Positions 35,335-44,132 of a stretch of 64,000 nucleotides of DNA are shown here, in pieces. Numbering within the stretch: position 1 is the stretch's first letter; each line of letters starts with the position of its first letter. The stretch is from an uncultured Ulvibacter sp. GTDB taxonomy: Bacteria > Bacteroidota > Bacteroidia > Flavobacteriales > Flavobacteriaceae. A program made the translations under genes and the position numbers. The DNA is taken from NCBI GenBank assembly GCA_913063405.1, contig CAJXZB010000005.1, positions 62,001 through 126,000 on the forward strand, read 5' to 3'. The notes below the pieces were generated by a model. The model had not been told where the DNA came from, searched no databases, and worked only from the letters and a program-made list of their open reading frames with translations.

Positions 35335-35829
35335 ATGAAAAACCTCACGCGGTTCCTCTTATTTGTTTCCTTGATTTTATTCTATGGCTGCCCTCAGCAG
35401 CATGATTTTGATCCTCCTGTATCGAATTACGAACCAGTTGTAGTGCAAAGAAGTGACTTTGAAAACTCAACAGAGTTATTGCCGCCCAGAACGATAGCAG
35501 CGTCTGGAAAAATTTATTTAAAAGACGATTATTTGTTTATAAACGAACCTAATGAAGGTTTTCATGTATTTAACAATGAAGATCTAAGTAATCCAGAAAA
35601 GATTGCTTTCTTAAAAGCACTAGGGTCAAAGGATTTGGCTATAAAAAATGGAACGATATATATTAATAATGCCACAGATTTAATAGCAGTTAGACCGAAT
35701 TATAACGATCTCTCACTACAGGTATCTAAGCGAATAATAAATACGTTTCCGCAACAAATATCGCCAGATGGCTTCTATTTTGACGTAGGAGAAAATGAAA
35801 TAATTGTTAATTGGAACTTAATCGATTAA
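35335..35829 (+). CDS. small lipoprotein of unknown function
   Basis: About 164 residues from ATG 35335 (MKNLTRFLLF); lipobox ILFYGC. The mature part holds beta strands such as GKIYLKDDYLFINEPNEGF and GTIYINNATDLIAVRPNY, similar to the start of an LVIVD-type propeller, and the following gene continues with such repeats four bases downstream. The two lipoproteins may have arisen by duplication or work together. No catalytic motif. Confidence 0.6.
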   Translation: MKNLTRFLLFVSLILFYGCPQQHDFDPPVSNYEPVVVQRSDFENSTELLPPRTIAASGKIYLKDDYLFINEPNEGFHVFNNEDLSNPEKIAFLKALGSKDLAIKNGTIYINNATDLIAVRPNYNDLSLQVSKRIINTFPQQISPDGFYFDVGENEIIVNWNLID

Positions 35830-35833
35830 GACT

Positions 35834-36574
35834 ATGAAAAACCTTATTTTACTATTCGTTTTAACTTTAACTTTTGGATGTAGCAAAGACGGAGATTCTT
35901 CGAATCAAGATTCGGCAGAAGCAAATACTGGGCAGGGTGGTTCTTTAGCTAGTTTTACAGTCGTGGGAGATTATCTATATACGGTGGACGAATCCAGTCT
36001 AAACATCTTTAATGTTATAAATAGTGAACAACCAGTAAAGGTGAATGATTTACCTATTGGGTTCAGGATTGAGACGCTGTTTAATTTTAGAGAGTATTTA
36101 TATATAGGTTCTAGAGACGGAATGTTTATTTATAGCATTGAAAACCCCGAGGAGCCTAGCTATGTGTCGGATGTGCAACATTTCACCGCATGTGATCCCG
36201 TTATTGCCAATGAAACCCATGCTTTTGTAACCTTACATTCTAATACACAATGCGGCAATGATATTAATCTTCTGGAAATATACGACATAAACCATATTGT
36301 GGCTCCTGCATTGGTATCCTCAAGAAACTTAACCAGCCCAAAGGGAATAGGGCTTTATGGTGATTTTCTGTTTGTTTGTGATGATGAAGTAAAAATATTT
36401 AATGTTACAAACCCGGTCGAATCTGTATTAGTTCATAGTATTAATAAAGAAGTATTTGACGTAATTATAAAAGGTGATTTACTTATTCTTATTGGAGATA
36501 CTGGTTTGTATCAATATAGTTTGGATTCAGGGAACATTGAAAACATACAACTTTTAAGTAGCATTGCTATTTAG
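35834..36574 (+). CDS. LVIVD-repeat lipoprotein
   Basis: 246 residues with lipobox LTFGC and Ser/Asp-rich linker, then at least four beta-propeller-like repeats ending in phrases such as SLNIFNVINSEQPVKVND, MFIYSIENPEEPSYVSDV, LLEIYDINHIVAPALVSS and VKIFNVTNPVESVLVHS. This is the LVIVD repeat pattern of surface lipoproteins of unknown role. The last 21 bases overlap the end of the opposite-strand glycosyltransferase gene. Confidence 0.75.
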   Translation: MKNLILLFVLTLTFGCSKDGDSSNQDSAEANTGQGGSLASFTVVGDYLYTVDESSLNIFNVINSEQPVKVNDLPIGFRIETLFNFREYLYIGSRDGMFIYSIENPEEPSYVSDVQHFTACDPVIANETHAFVTLHSNTQCGNDINLLEIYDINHIVAPALVSSRNLTSPKGIGLYGDFLFVCDDEVKIFNVTNPVESVLVHSINKEVFDVIIKGDLLILIGDTGLYQYSLDSGNIENIQLLSSIAI

Positions 36575-37921
36575 AGGTTGTTTTTTAAATTTGAATTCCC
36601 AAATAAAGAATCCGATAACTACAATATATTCTAATGCCACCAGCCAAAGCTTTTCTGAAAAACCTTCAGCTCCATAAGCTGAATAGCTTACTACGACCAT
36701 CAAACTCCAAACAATTGGAAACTTATAGTTGGTAAATACCGAAAGCAATAGAGGTGTTGCTATGTACCAAGGATGTACTGTTGTTGAGAGTAAAAAGTAG
36801 CAAGAGATACCAAATAGCATGGCTACACATAATTGTTGTGTTGTGTTGTTTTTTCTGAAGAAAGAGAAACTTAAGAGAATTCCTATTACTACCAACGGGA
36901 GGATTTTCCCAACGGTTTCTATAATATTCCAACCTATAGTTTGATACCCAATCCATCGAATGATGTAATAGATACTCGCGTTGAATTCGAAATTCTGAAA
37001 CCATAACCCAATGGTCGCGGCAAAGTTTGAAGCAAATTCAGAAGATAAAAAAGGTAAAAATGTCAACACAACAGTCGCAATAATTATTGTGTAAAACTTA
37101 AGTAAAGATGTCAAGCTGAACGCTATCGAAGCCTCTTTTTTAAAGAAGAACCTAAGAAACAACGGCAACAATAATAAAGGAATTAATTTTACAGAAATCG
37201 ATATTGCAAGTAAAATCCCCGCCCAAAGCCACTTTCCTTGATGTAAAAGATACAACGACCAAACAACAAAAAATAACATTACACCTTCGAAATGTAAATT
37301 GCCTGTAAGCTCAATAATGATAAAAGGATTCAAAAAGTACCAGAAAATGCCATGTACAGGCATATTTAATTTTTCCAACAGTTTCTTTCCGAAGTATAAA
37401 ATCCCAACATCTGCCAAAATCATAATGACCTTCAAGACAATGACAGATCCAAGAATGCTTTTTCCAGAAAATACCGCGGCAATAGCAAAGAAGAACTGAT
37501 TAATAGGAGGATAGTTGCTAAAATGACTTGCATTTAGAGCGCCCATTCCTGAATAGAGTTCATTTGCTTGTGAAACAATCTCTTGGCCCGATTGTATATA
37601 AAACTCTGGAGTGAGTAAATAGGGGTTGACACCTTGAATTAATAGTCGCCCGTCCCATAAAAACCGATAGAAGTCCTGTGAGAGATTTGGAGTGGCAACA
37701 ATAGAAACTAATCGGAAAACAATACCAAGTCCCGCTAAAAACCAAAAATTAGCTTTCGAAATCTGTATGATTTTGTGCCCCAGAAAAAAGAGTACTCCAT
37801 AAAGACCAATTAGTTTTATAAAATCACTTCGTTCCAGATTGTAAGCGAAATCTAAATAGAAAACTGCACTAACAAGTATTAGTAAGAGTAGAATTCCGTG
37901 TGATTTTATCCAGTCGAGCAT
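36554..37921 (-). CDS. GT-C family mannosyltransferase-like membrane protein
   Basis: 455 residues, about eleven to twelve membrane spans. The first periplasmic loop has SQDFYRFLWDGRLLIQGVNP, the acidic lipid-sugar-using loop of PIG-M/DUF2029-type GT-C enzymes, and FLNPFIIIELTGNLHFEGVM is also typical. It should transfer a sugar, probably mannose, from a polyprenyl-phosphate donor on the periplasmic face. The GT2 enzyme at 42865, a polyprenyl-phosphate sugar synthase-like protein, could supply the donor. Convergent overlap with the LVIVD gene. Confidence 0.78.
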   Translation of the reverse strand: MLDWIKSHGILLLLILVSAVFYLDFAYNLERSDFIKLIGLYGVLFFLGHKIIQISKANFWFLAGLGIVFRLVSIVATPNLSQDFYRFLWDGRLLIQGVNPYLLTPEFYIQSGQEIVSQANELYSGMGALNASHFSNYPPINQFFFAIAAVFSGKSILGSVIVLKVIMILADVGILYFGKKLLEKLNMPVHGIFWYFLNPFIIIELTGNLHFEGVMLFFVVWSLYLLHQGKWLWAGILLAISISVKLIPLLLLPLFLRFFFKKEASIAFSLTSLLKFYTIIIATVVLTFLPFLSSEFASNFAATIGLWFQNFEFNASIYYIIRWIGYQTIGWNIIETVGKILPLVVIGILLSFSFFRKNNTTQQLCVAMLFGISCYFLLSTTVHPWYIATPLLLSVFTNYKFPIVWSLMVVVSYSAYGAEGFSEKLWLVALEYIVVIGFFIWEFKFKKQPLNSNAT

Positions 37922-37948
37922 TTCAGATTTTTAGCTGTCATCTTATAC

Positions 37949-39070
37949 CTAATCTTGCCATTCGGCAATGAAGAGATTGGTGTCTCTTCCCCCACCGTTG
38001 CTTCGGTTTGAAGAAAAAGCTAGATACTTACCATCATTCGAAAAAACTGGAAAGGCATCGAAGGTTTCTCCATGGGTAACTCGTTCTAGGTTTTTTCCGT
38101 CCAGATCAATTAGGTAAAGATTAAATGGAAATCCACGTTCTGCTTCAAAATTGCTGGAAAATAGAATTTTTTCGCCTGAAGGATGAAAAAATGGACTCCA
38201 ATTTGCATTTCCTAAATTGGTGAGTTGTCGCAGCTCGCTACCGTCTGCATTGCAGATATAAAGCTCCATTTCGGTAGGTTGAACCAGACCAGTAGCCAGT
38301 AAATCTGTATACTCCTTGATCGCCTCTGGTGTCTTGGGCCGTGAAGAGCGGAAGATCAATTTGGTTCCATCTGGAGAGAAGAAAGCACCGCCATCATAAC
38401 CTAATTCGTTCGTTATTTGCTTTACATCGCTTCCATCAAGGTTCATGGTATATAGCTCCAGGTCTCCGCTTCGCATAGAGGTGAACACAATTTTATCGCC
38501 TTTTGGAGAAACTGTCGCTTCTGCATCATACCCAGGTTCATTTGTTAATTGCCTGGTAATATTTCCTTCAAGATCTGCTATAAATATGTCGAATGAATCA
38601 TACACGGGCCAAACGTATTTTCCATTCTTTCGAAGCGGAACTTCTGGACATTGTTCGTCCACCAAATGAGTAGAGCCATATACAAAATGCTTGTTGTCTG
38701 GCAAGAAATAGGCACAGGTAGTTCGTCCTTTTCCTGTGCTAATCATTGGGGGTTTCGAGTCTTGAAAACTTTCAGAAACGTTCATCAAAAACATTTGATC
38801 ACACTCCATTCCCCAATCTTTGAAATTGGACTGAAAGACGATTTGTTTATCATCAAAACTCCAGTAGGCTTCGGCATTATCACCGCCAAAAGTTACTTGG
38901 TGTATAGATTTAAAATGTTTTTCCTCAGGATAAATTAGCGTATCCCGCTCCATATTTTGAATAGTAGATACAGTTTCTTCTGAAGATTGGCTAGTTTCCA
39001 TTTTCTTTTCCGAAGGATTTTTGCAGGAAAAAAATATAGCAAGTAGCAAAAGGGTGGTAATCACTCTCAT
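37949..39070 (-). CDS. TolB-like WD40/PD40 propeller lipoprotein
   Basis: About 373 residues from the ATG at 39070 (MRVITTLLLLAIFFSC, a lipoprotein signal); the longer in-frame start at 39136 would destroy the signal. At least five PD40 repeats, e.g. PGYDAEATVSPKGDKIVFTS, LGYDGGAFFSPDGTKLIFRS, NANWSPFFHPSGEKILFSS and AFPVFSNDGKYLAFSSNRS. Binds proteins or ligands in the periplasm; not an enzyme by motif. It is divergent from the M28 peptidase gene with only 31 bases between starts, so the two share a control region. Confidence 0.8.
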   Translation of the reverse strand: MRVITTLLLLAIFFSCKNPSEKKMETSQSSEETVSTIQNMERDTLIYPEEKHFKSIHQVTFGGDNAEAYWSFDDKQIVFQSNFKDWGMECDQMFLMNVSESFQDSKPPMISTGKGRTTCAYFLPDNKHFVYGSTHLVDEQCPEVPLRKNGKYVWPVYDSFDIFIADLEGNITRQLTNEPGYDAEATVSPKGDKIVFTSMRSGDLELYTMNLDGSDVKQITNELGYDGGAFFSPDGTKLIFRSSRPKTPEAIKEYTDLLATGLVQPTEMELYICNADGSELRQLTNLGNANWSPFFHPSGEKILFSSNFEAERGFPFNLYLIDLDGKNLERVTHGETFDAFPVFSNDGKYLAFSSNRSNGGGRDTNLFIAEWQD

Positions 39071-39078
39071 TTTTAATG

Positions 39079-39086
39079 TAATTTTG
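39079..39086 (+). promoter_or_regulatory. flavobacterial -7 element TAATTTTG
   Basis: Exact TAnnTTTG match 15 bases before ATG 39102 and on the + strand, inside the 31-base divergent gap. Confidence 0.5.
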
Positions 39087-39101
39087 TGTAAAAATAGCAA
39101 T

Positions 39102-40328
39102 ATGCGCGCAATACTTATGGTTTTTGTTTCGGTCATCTTGATTTCTTGCCAGGAATCAACTATGGAAAAAGTGACAATGAAGGAAGATGTGTTCGCCTTG
39201 GCTGATGATTTGCTCGAAGGACGGGAAATTGGAACCCTAGGAGAACGCCTGGCCGCAGCGTATATTGCTAATCGCTTCGAGCATCTCGAACTTTCTCCAA
39301 AAGGGACTGATGGATATTTTCAAAGTTTCGTTTTTAAACCTAGTAGCAATCCGCATGAGCAACCCGTCTTTATTTATACAGAGGTGGATAGCACTGTGAC
39401 GGGAAGAAATGTGATTGGGTATGTTGATAATAAAGCGGCAACTACACTAGTGATTGGTGCGCATTACGATCATTTAGGGATGGGTGGAGATGGTTCCCTT
39501 TATCGTGGCGGTGATGAAGCAATTCACAATGGAGCAGATGATAATGCAAGTGGCGTCGCTGTAATGTTGGATTTAGTTCAAAGACTTTCAGACACCAATA
39601 CAAATAATAATTATGTCTTTATTGCTTTTTCTGGTGAAGAAGCGGGTCTTTTGGGATCTAATTATTTTGTAAAGAATCCTACGATCGATATTGATAAGGT
39701 TACTTATATGATCAATATGGATATGGTGGGTAGATTAAATTCTGAAAAAACAATTGCTGTTCACGGTGTGGGTACTTCGCCTGTTTTTAAACAAACCTTG
39801 TTTGCAAATAAGGACTCATTAAATATAGTGGAGCATGGCTCAGGCATTGGACCGAGTGACCACACTTCGTTTTATCTTGTGGATATTCCTGTGCTACATT
39901 TTTTTACGGGACAACATGAAGATTATCATAAGCCAAGTGATGATTCGGAAAAGTTGAATTATGAAGGGATGGAGACTATTTCAGATTTTATATTTGCGAT
40001 TATAAGCGATTTGGATGACAACGGGAAGCTGACCTTCAGAAAAACTAAAGACGAAAGTACAGAAGTACCGGCCTTTAAGGTTGCTCTTGGAGTAGTCCCG
40101 GATTACCTTTTTACGGGAAAAGGAATGCGTATTGATGGTGTAAGTGAAGATAAGCCAGCTCAAAAGGCTGGCTTACAAAAAGGAGATGTTGTAATAAAAC
40201 TAGGCGACTTGGATACCAAGGATATGATGAGTTATATGAAGGCACTATCCACTTTCGATAATGGGCAAACCACTATGGTTACTGTGGATCGTGGGGGTGA
40301 ATTGATAGAAGTGGAGGTTACTTTTTAA
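39102..40328 (+). CDS. M28-family zinc aminopeptidase lipoprotein with PDZ domain
   Basis: About 408 residues from ATG 39102 (MRAILMVFVSVILISC: lipobox C16). Zinc and catalytic motifs are complete: VIGAHYDHLG, NGADDNASGVA, FSGEEAGLLGS, INMDMVGR and PSDHTSFY. A C-terminal PDZ domain follows from about residue 330 (GKGMRIDGVSEDKPAQKAGL). Probably an exported aminopeptidase that trims peptides in the periplasm or on the surface. The ATG 81 bases upstream would place the lipobox too deep, so I reject it. Confidence 0.9.
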   Translation: MRAILMVFVSVILISCQESTMEKVTMKEDVFALADDLLEGREIGTLGERLAAAYIANRFEHLELSPKGTDGYFQSFVFKPSSNPHEQPVFIYTEVDSTVTGRNVIGYVDNKAATTLVIGAHYDHLGMGGDGSLYRGGDEAIHNGADDNASGVAVMLDLVQRLSDTNTNNNYVFIAFSGEEAGLLGSNYFVKNPTIDIDKVTYMINMDMVGRLNSEKTIAVHGVGTSPVFKQTLFANKDSLNIVEHGSGIGPSDHTSFYLVDIPVLHFFTGQHEDYHKPSDDSEKLNYEGMETISDFIFAIISDLDDNGKLTFRKTKDESTEVPAFKVALGVVPDYLFTGKGMRIDGVSEDKPAQKAGLQKGDVVIKLGDLDTKDMMSYMKALSTFDNGQTTMVTVDRGGELIEVEVTF

Positions 40329-40337
40329 TCTAAAAAA

Positions 40338-41276
40338 TTAGAACCCTCTAATAATGGATAGGGAGGCGTACAAATGCGGTTGTGTTCCAAATGCTTCGGG
40401 CGTAGAAAAATTACAACGAAGCATATAGCTGTTGCGTTTTCCGCTACGATGAATTTCGAAATTATATAAAAACAAGTTTTGGTAAGGTTGAATTAAAAAG
40501 AGAGAAGAATCTCCTAGGACATTTCCTTCTAATAGTGCATTGTGAAATACATAACGGTACCCTAAGCGAATTGCGAAGAACAGTTCTTTTTCAAAGGTAC
40601 CTATTTGTTGATAGGCGGAACTATTCGTTATACCGTTTCTTTTTCCAAAGTAAAAAACTACATCGCTTTGTAAGTAGATATCTCTATTTCCTAAAGCAGC
40701 TTTTGGTACAAGAGCCATATGAGCACTAAATGGATTAGGTTGTAATTTCCATTCGCGCACATAATTGAAATAGAGATTTAGATAAAAACTAGTTTTTATT
40801 TCTCCTTTCCACGCTGGGACTTTAGAGCCGATCGCGGCATTTTCATGGAAAAGGCTTTGTACAGCATTAGCGCCAGAAGCTAGACCCGTATAACCAGCCA
40901 GTAGTCTGTAGTCGAGTATTCTTTTTTTATTGGTACTCGTAATACCGCCACTAACACCTAAAAACCCTGCATAGGGACGGTCGTATTTGCGAATTAAAGT
41001 GTCAATAATATTGGTGGGGGTGTAAATCTCTTGGCCAATGATTAGGCGATATTGTAGTTTATTTAAGGAGTCACTTTTTAGCTTAGATACCTTTCTCCAT
41101 CCAATAAAAGACCCAGTTGTATAATAGCGATCTGTATAAAACAAGAAATCATTGTCATGGAGAAGTTCAATGCTGCTGTCTATCTTCTGATTTGTTTGGT
41201 CTTTTAATTCCGTCGTTTGACCAATACCCTGATTGAAAAATGCTAAAGCAAAAAGACAAAATAATAGTAGCCTCAA
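40338..41276 (-). CDS. LpxR-family outer-membrane protein (lipid A deacylase-like)
   Basis: 312 residues. Signal peptide ending GIGQ, then the diagnostic LLHDNDFLFYTDRYYTTGSF (LpxR: NDxxxxTDRYYTNG) and RKYDRPYAGFLGVSGG. The C-terminal half is a barrel ending SIIRGF. LpxR removes the 3'-acyloxyacyl chain of lipid A using Ca2+; the N of the NG pair is T here (TTG), so activity is not certain. Single gene, convergent with the M28 peptidase. Confidence 0.82.
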   Translation of the reverse strand: MRLLLFCLFALAFFNQGIGQTTELKDQTNQKIDSSIELLHDNDFLFYTDRYYTTGSFIGWRKVSKLKSDSLNKLQYRLIIGQEIYTPTNIIDTLIRKYDRPYAGFLGVSGGITSTNKKRILDYRLLAGYTGLASGANAVQSLFHENAAIGSKVPAWKGEIKTSFYLNLYFNYVREWKLQPNPFSAHMALVPKAALGNRDIYLQSDVVFYFGKRNGITNSSAYQQIGTFEKELFFAIRLGYRYVFHNALLEGNVLGDSSLFLIQPYQNLFLYNFEIHRSGKRNSYMLRCNFSTPEAFGTQPHLYASLSIIRGF

Positions 41277-41365
41277 AATAGTTTGGGAGTTGGGGTATGA
41301 ATATTTTTTGAAATAATTATTTCAAGTAAGGCGGGAAGGTAATAATTTTTCAATCAACTGTTGCA

Positions 41366-42868
41366 TTACACTTTGGAGGTTAAACTTTTAAAAAATACAA
41401 ATCCGAAACCAACGAATAGCATTAAGTGAAAAGGGAAAAGCTCAAAATCTCCTCCTTGATCCCCAACAATAAAGGCACTGTACATTCCAAAACCAAAGTA
41501 AAGCATTAGAATACCCTCAAGAATTACATTGGGGGAGATGTTTTTAGTCAGATATTTGTTGTCTTTCCAATTGTCTTTCCAATTGTCTTTTATTGTACTA
41601 ATATTAAATTTTGGAGTTCGGATAAAATCGCTCTTCTTTCCAAGATGCCCTTCTAAAACGGCAATTGAGTTATGAAGTGAAAAACCCATTGCAATCGAGA
41701 AAAAGGTAAAGAACATACCGGTGTATCTAATGAATTTTTTGAAGCCGCCACCGTATATATTTTTATACATAAACCAATAGCAAATAAAGAAAATAATCGT
41801 ACTAAACACAAAAAAGCTCATTACATAAAAGTACACTTTTAGATGTTCATATTCATTCTTTATATAAAGCATAGGGATGCTTAAAACAGCAACAATGAGT
41901 ATGTTTAAAAACATGGTGCTGTTCAGCAAATGGAGTAAACTATGTAATTTGGTTTTAAATGGCACGGCATCATTTTTAATAACGCGGCTCGCCATCTTTT
42001 GGAAATTTTCTGCACCACCTTTATTCCATCTAAATTGCTGCGAACGGGCTGCGCTAATTACAATAGGTAATTCTGCAGGAGTCTCTACTTCCTCTAGATA
42101 CTTGAATTTCCAGTTTTTCAGTTGAGCTCGGTAACTTAAATCCAAATCTTCAGTGAGAGTGTCACCTTCCCAGTTACCAGCGTCGATAATACATTCACGT
42201 CGCCAAACACCAGCGGTGCCATTAAAATTTATAAAGTGTCCTTTGCTATTTCTGCCTACTTGTTCTAATGTAAAGTGTGCGTCTAGAGCAAAAGCCTGTA
42301 CACGAGTTAATATGGAATAATCCCGATTTAAATGCCCCCAACGCGTTTGAACCACACCTATTTCAGCATCTTTAAAGTAAGGGATGGTGCGTTTTAACCA
42401 ATTTGGTTTTGGAAGAAAATCGGCATCAAAAATTGCAATAAACTCACCCTTAGCCGTTTTTAGTCCTTCTTTTAGGGCTCCTGCTTTGAAGCCAGATCGA
42501 TTTGATCGAGTGACATGTTGAATATCAAGACCAGTCGTCTGTAGTTGTTTTATCTGCGATTTGGTAGTAGCAAACGACTCATCTGTAGAATCATCCAAAA
42601 CCTGTATTTCAAGTTTTTCTTTTGGATAGTCGAGTTTGGCTATATTATTCAATAAGCGTTCCATTACGTATAACTCGTTGTATACAGGAAGTTGAATAGT
42701 TACATGGGGAATTTCCTCAGAATTAGAAAAATCGAAGATGGAACAATTAACCGTTTTTTTTCGAGCGCTTAGATAATTAAATAGCAGGTTTAATTGTGCC
42801 AAGGCATACAAAAATATAAGTATGAGGGCGATTGAATAAACACAAATGATGATCCACTCTACTATCAT
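41366..42868 (-). CDS. GT2 family processive-type glycosyltransferase with membrane C-terminus
   Basis: 500 residues. One N-terminal membrane span, then a GT-A fold with VTIQLPVYNE, QVLDDSTDES, FIAIFDADFLPKPNWL (DxD), TLTEDLDLSYRA (TED) and QQFRWNKGGAEN (QxxRW), and at least four C-terminal spans. All cellulose/ceramide-glucosyltransferase-type motifs are present, so it should polymerise or attach UDP-sugars at the inner membrane. Near the C-terminal side there is a short tandem repeat (DNWKDNWKDNK). Its start overlaps the next gene's stop by four bases. Confidence 0.9.
   Translation of the reverse strand: MIVEWIIICVYSIALILIFLYALAQLNLLFNYLSARKKTVNCSIFDFSNSEEIPHVTIQLPVYNELYVMERLLNNIAKLDYPKEKLEIQVLDDSTDESFATTKSQIKQLQTTGLDIQHVTRSNRSGFKAGALKEGLKTAKGEFIAIFDADFLPKPNWLKRTIPYFKDAEIGVVQTRWGHLNRDYSILTRVQAFALDAHFTLEQVGRNSKGHFINFNGTAGVWRRECIIDAGNWEGDTLTEDLDLSYRAQLKNWKFKYLEEVETPAELPIVISAARSQQFRWNKGGAENFQKMASRVIKNDAVPFKTKLHSLLHLLNSTMFLNILIVAVLSIPMLYIKNEYEHLKVYFYVMSFFVFSTIIFFICYWFMYKNIYGGGFKKFIRYTGMFFTFFSIAMGFSLHNSIAVLEGHLGKKSDFIRTPKFNISTIKDNWKDNWKDNKYLTKNISPNVILEGILMLYFGFGMYSAFIVGDQGGDFELFPFHLMLFVGFGFVFFKSLTSKV
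41559..41590 (-). repeat. 12-base tandem repeat, 2.7 copies
   Basis: TTGTCTTTCCAA occurs at 41559, 41571 and partly at 41583 on the + strand; in the protein it gives DNWKDNWKDNK in the cytoplasmic loop of the GT2 enzyme. Likely a recent slippage expansion. Confidence 0.7.
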
Positions 42869-43557
42869 TTTTTTAAACTGTATTTAAAGATCCAACCTAG
42901 GATTTTTACGCCTGCAAAGATAGCACCTTTTACCGTACCTGAAACTTTTGAGACGCCAATTCGATTTCTATAATTGATCGGAACCTCCAAATAAGTATAC
43001 TTTCGTTTAAGTGCTTTTAATTGCATCTCAACTGTCCATCCATAGGTTTTATCTTCCATCTCAAGTGCCAGAAGTTTTCCGTATTTTATTGCTCTAAAAG
43101 GACCTAGATCTGTAAATTTTGATCGAAAAAATAACTTCATAAGGCCAGTAGCTAACCAATTTCCAAAAAGTTGAGGTCCTGTCATGGAACCAGGTTGTCT
43201 CAATTCTTTCACACGAGCACCAATTACAAAATCAATATCTTTTTCTAAAATTGGGGCAACTATCTTTGTAAGTTCTTCGGGATAATCGCTATAGTCACCA
43301 TCCAAGAAAACAATGATATCCGGTTTTTCCGAAAGCTTCGAGATGTATTCCATTCCTTTAAGACACGCATATCCATATCCTCGATTCGTTTCGGTAAGTG
43401 TTGTGGCCCCCGCTTTCTTTGCTGTTTCAAAAGTAGTATCTGAAGAATTGTTATTTACGACAATTATTTCGGAAACAATATCAGGGATGTCAACAATCAC
43501 ATTGGTGATGCAATCCTCTTCATTATAAGCTGGAATGATAACTTTTATTATGGTCAT
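42865..43557 (-). CDS. GT2 dolichyl/polyprenyl-phosphate sugar synthase-like
   Basis: 230 residues: VIIPAYNEEDCITNVI, ETNRGYGYACLKGMEYI, FLDGDYSDYPEEL (DxD) and DLGPFRAIK, all typical of DPM1-type GT2 enzymes; no long C-terminal membrane extension but a final hydrophobic segment. It probably makes polyprenyl-phosphate mannose or glucose at the inner membrane, a donor for GT-C enzymes like that at 36554. Overlaps both neighbours by four bases, so it is in one operon with the 500-residue GT2 and the MORN protein. Confidence 0.85.
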   Translation of the reverse strand: MTIIKVIIPAYNEEDCITNVIVDIPDIVSEIIVVNNNSSDTTFETAKKAGATTLTETNRGYGYACLKGMEYISKLSEKPDIIVFLDGDYSDYPEELTKIVAPILEKDIDFVIGARVKELRQPGSMTGPQLFGNWLATGLMKLFFRSKFTDLGPFRAIKYGKLLALEMEDKTYGWTVEMQLKALKRKYTYLEVPINYRNRIGVSKVSGTVKGAIFAGVKILGWIFKYSLKK

Positions 43558-44063
43558 TTTAGGTCAGACAGCTTGTTCTCTTTTTTAAAGGACCTGAAGT
43601 CTGTCCATTCTTTAATTTTTTTTCCGGCTTTATATTTTTCTACCTTCACAAGTTTTTCATTTGTATAAAGCAAACAATAACCATCTTTCTTATTGTTTTT
43701 TAATTGACACTTGTGATAGATTCTTTCCATATTATCATAAAATAGCCACCACATATTTTTCGTGCCTTTTGAAAAATGTCCTTCACTCTCAAGGGTTCCA
43801 TTTTCTCGATAAAAATACCAGTATTTTATGGGTTTATCGTTTGAAATATGCCCTTCTTTTTGAAGGTTCCCGTTACGATGATAAAACTTCCAATACCCTT
43901 CTTTTTTAGCATTATTTATCCAACCTTCGGCTTTTAAATTACCATTTGAATAATACTCTTTGGAATAGGTTTTCTCTAGTTCAAATATTTCCTCTGCACC
44001 TGCCAAGGAAACAATCGAACCGAAGATAAATAAGAGAAAGACAATTTTTTTCAGCATCACCAT
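43554..44063 (-). CDS. MORN-repeat (YwqK-like) secreted protein
   Basis: 169 residues with signal peptide ending LAGAEE (ATG at 44057 is an alternative start, giving MLKKIVFL). It carries about four MORN_2 repeats: SNGNLKAEGWINNAKKEGYW, NGNLQKEGHISNDKPIKYW, NGTLESEGHFSKGTKNMWW and a fourth. These repeats bind phospholipids or proteins. First gene of the GT2 operon, so it may help place or regulate the glycosyltransferases in the envelope. Confidence 0.75.
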   Translation of the reverse strand: MVMLKKIVFLLFIFGSIVSLAGAEEIFELEKTYSKEYYSNGNLKAEGWINNAKKEGYWKFYHRNGNLQKEGHISNDKPIKYWYFYRENGTLESEGHFSKGTKNMWWLFYDNMERIYHKCQLKNNKKDGYCLLYTNEKLVKVEKYKAGKKIKEWTDFRSFKKENKLSDLK

Positions 44064-44132
44064 TATGGTATTGGCTTCTTAGACGTAGCCTATATCTATT
44101 CCTAACTTAAAAGAGACAAAGATGTCTTGGGT

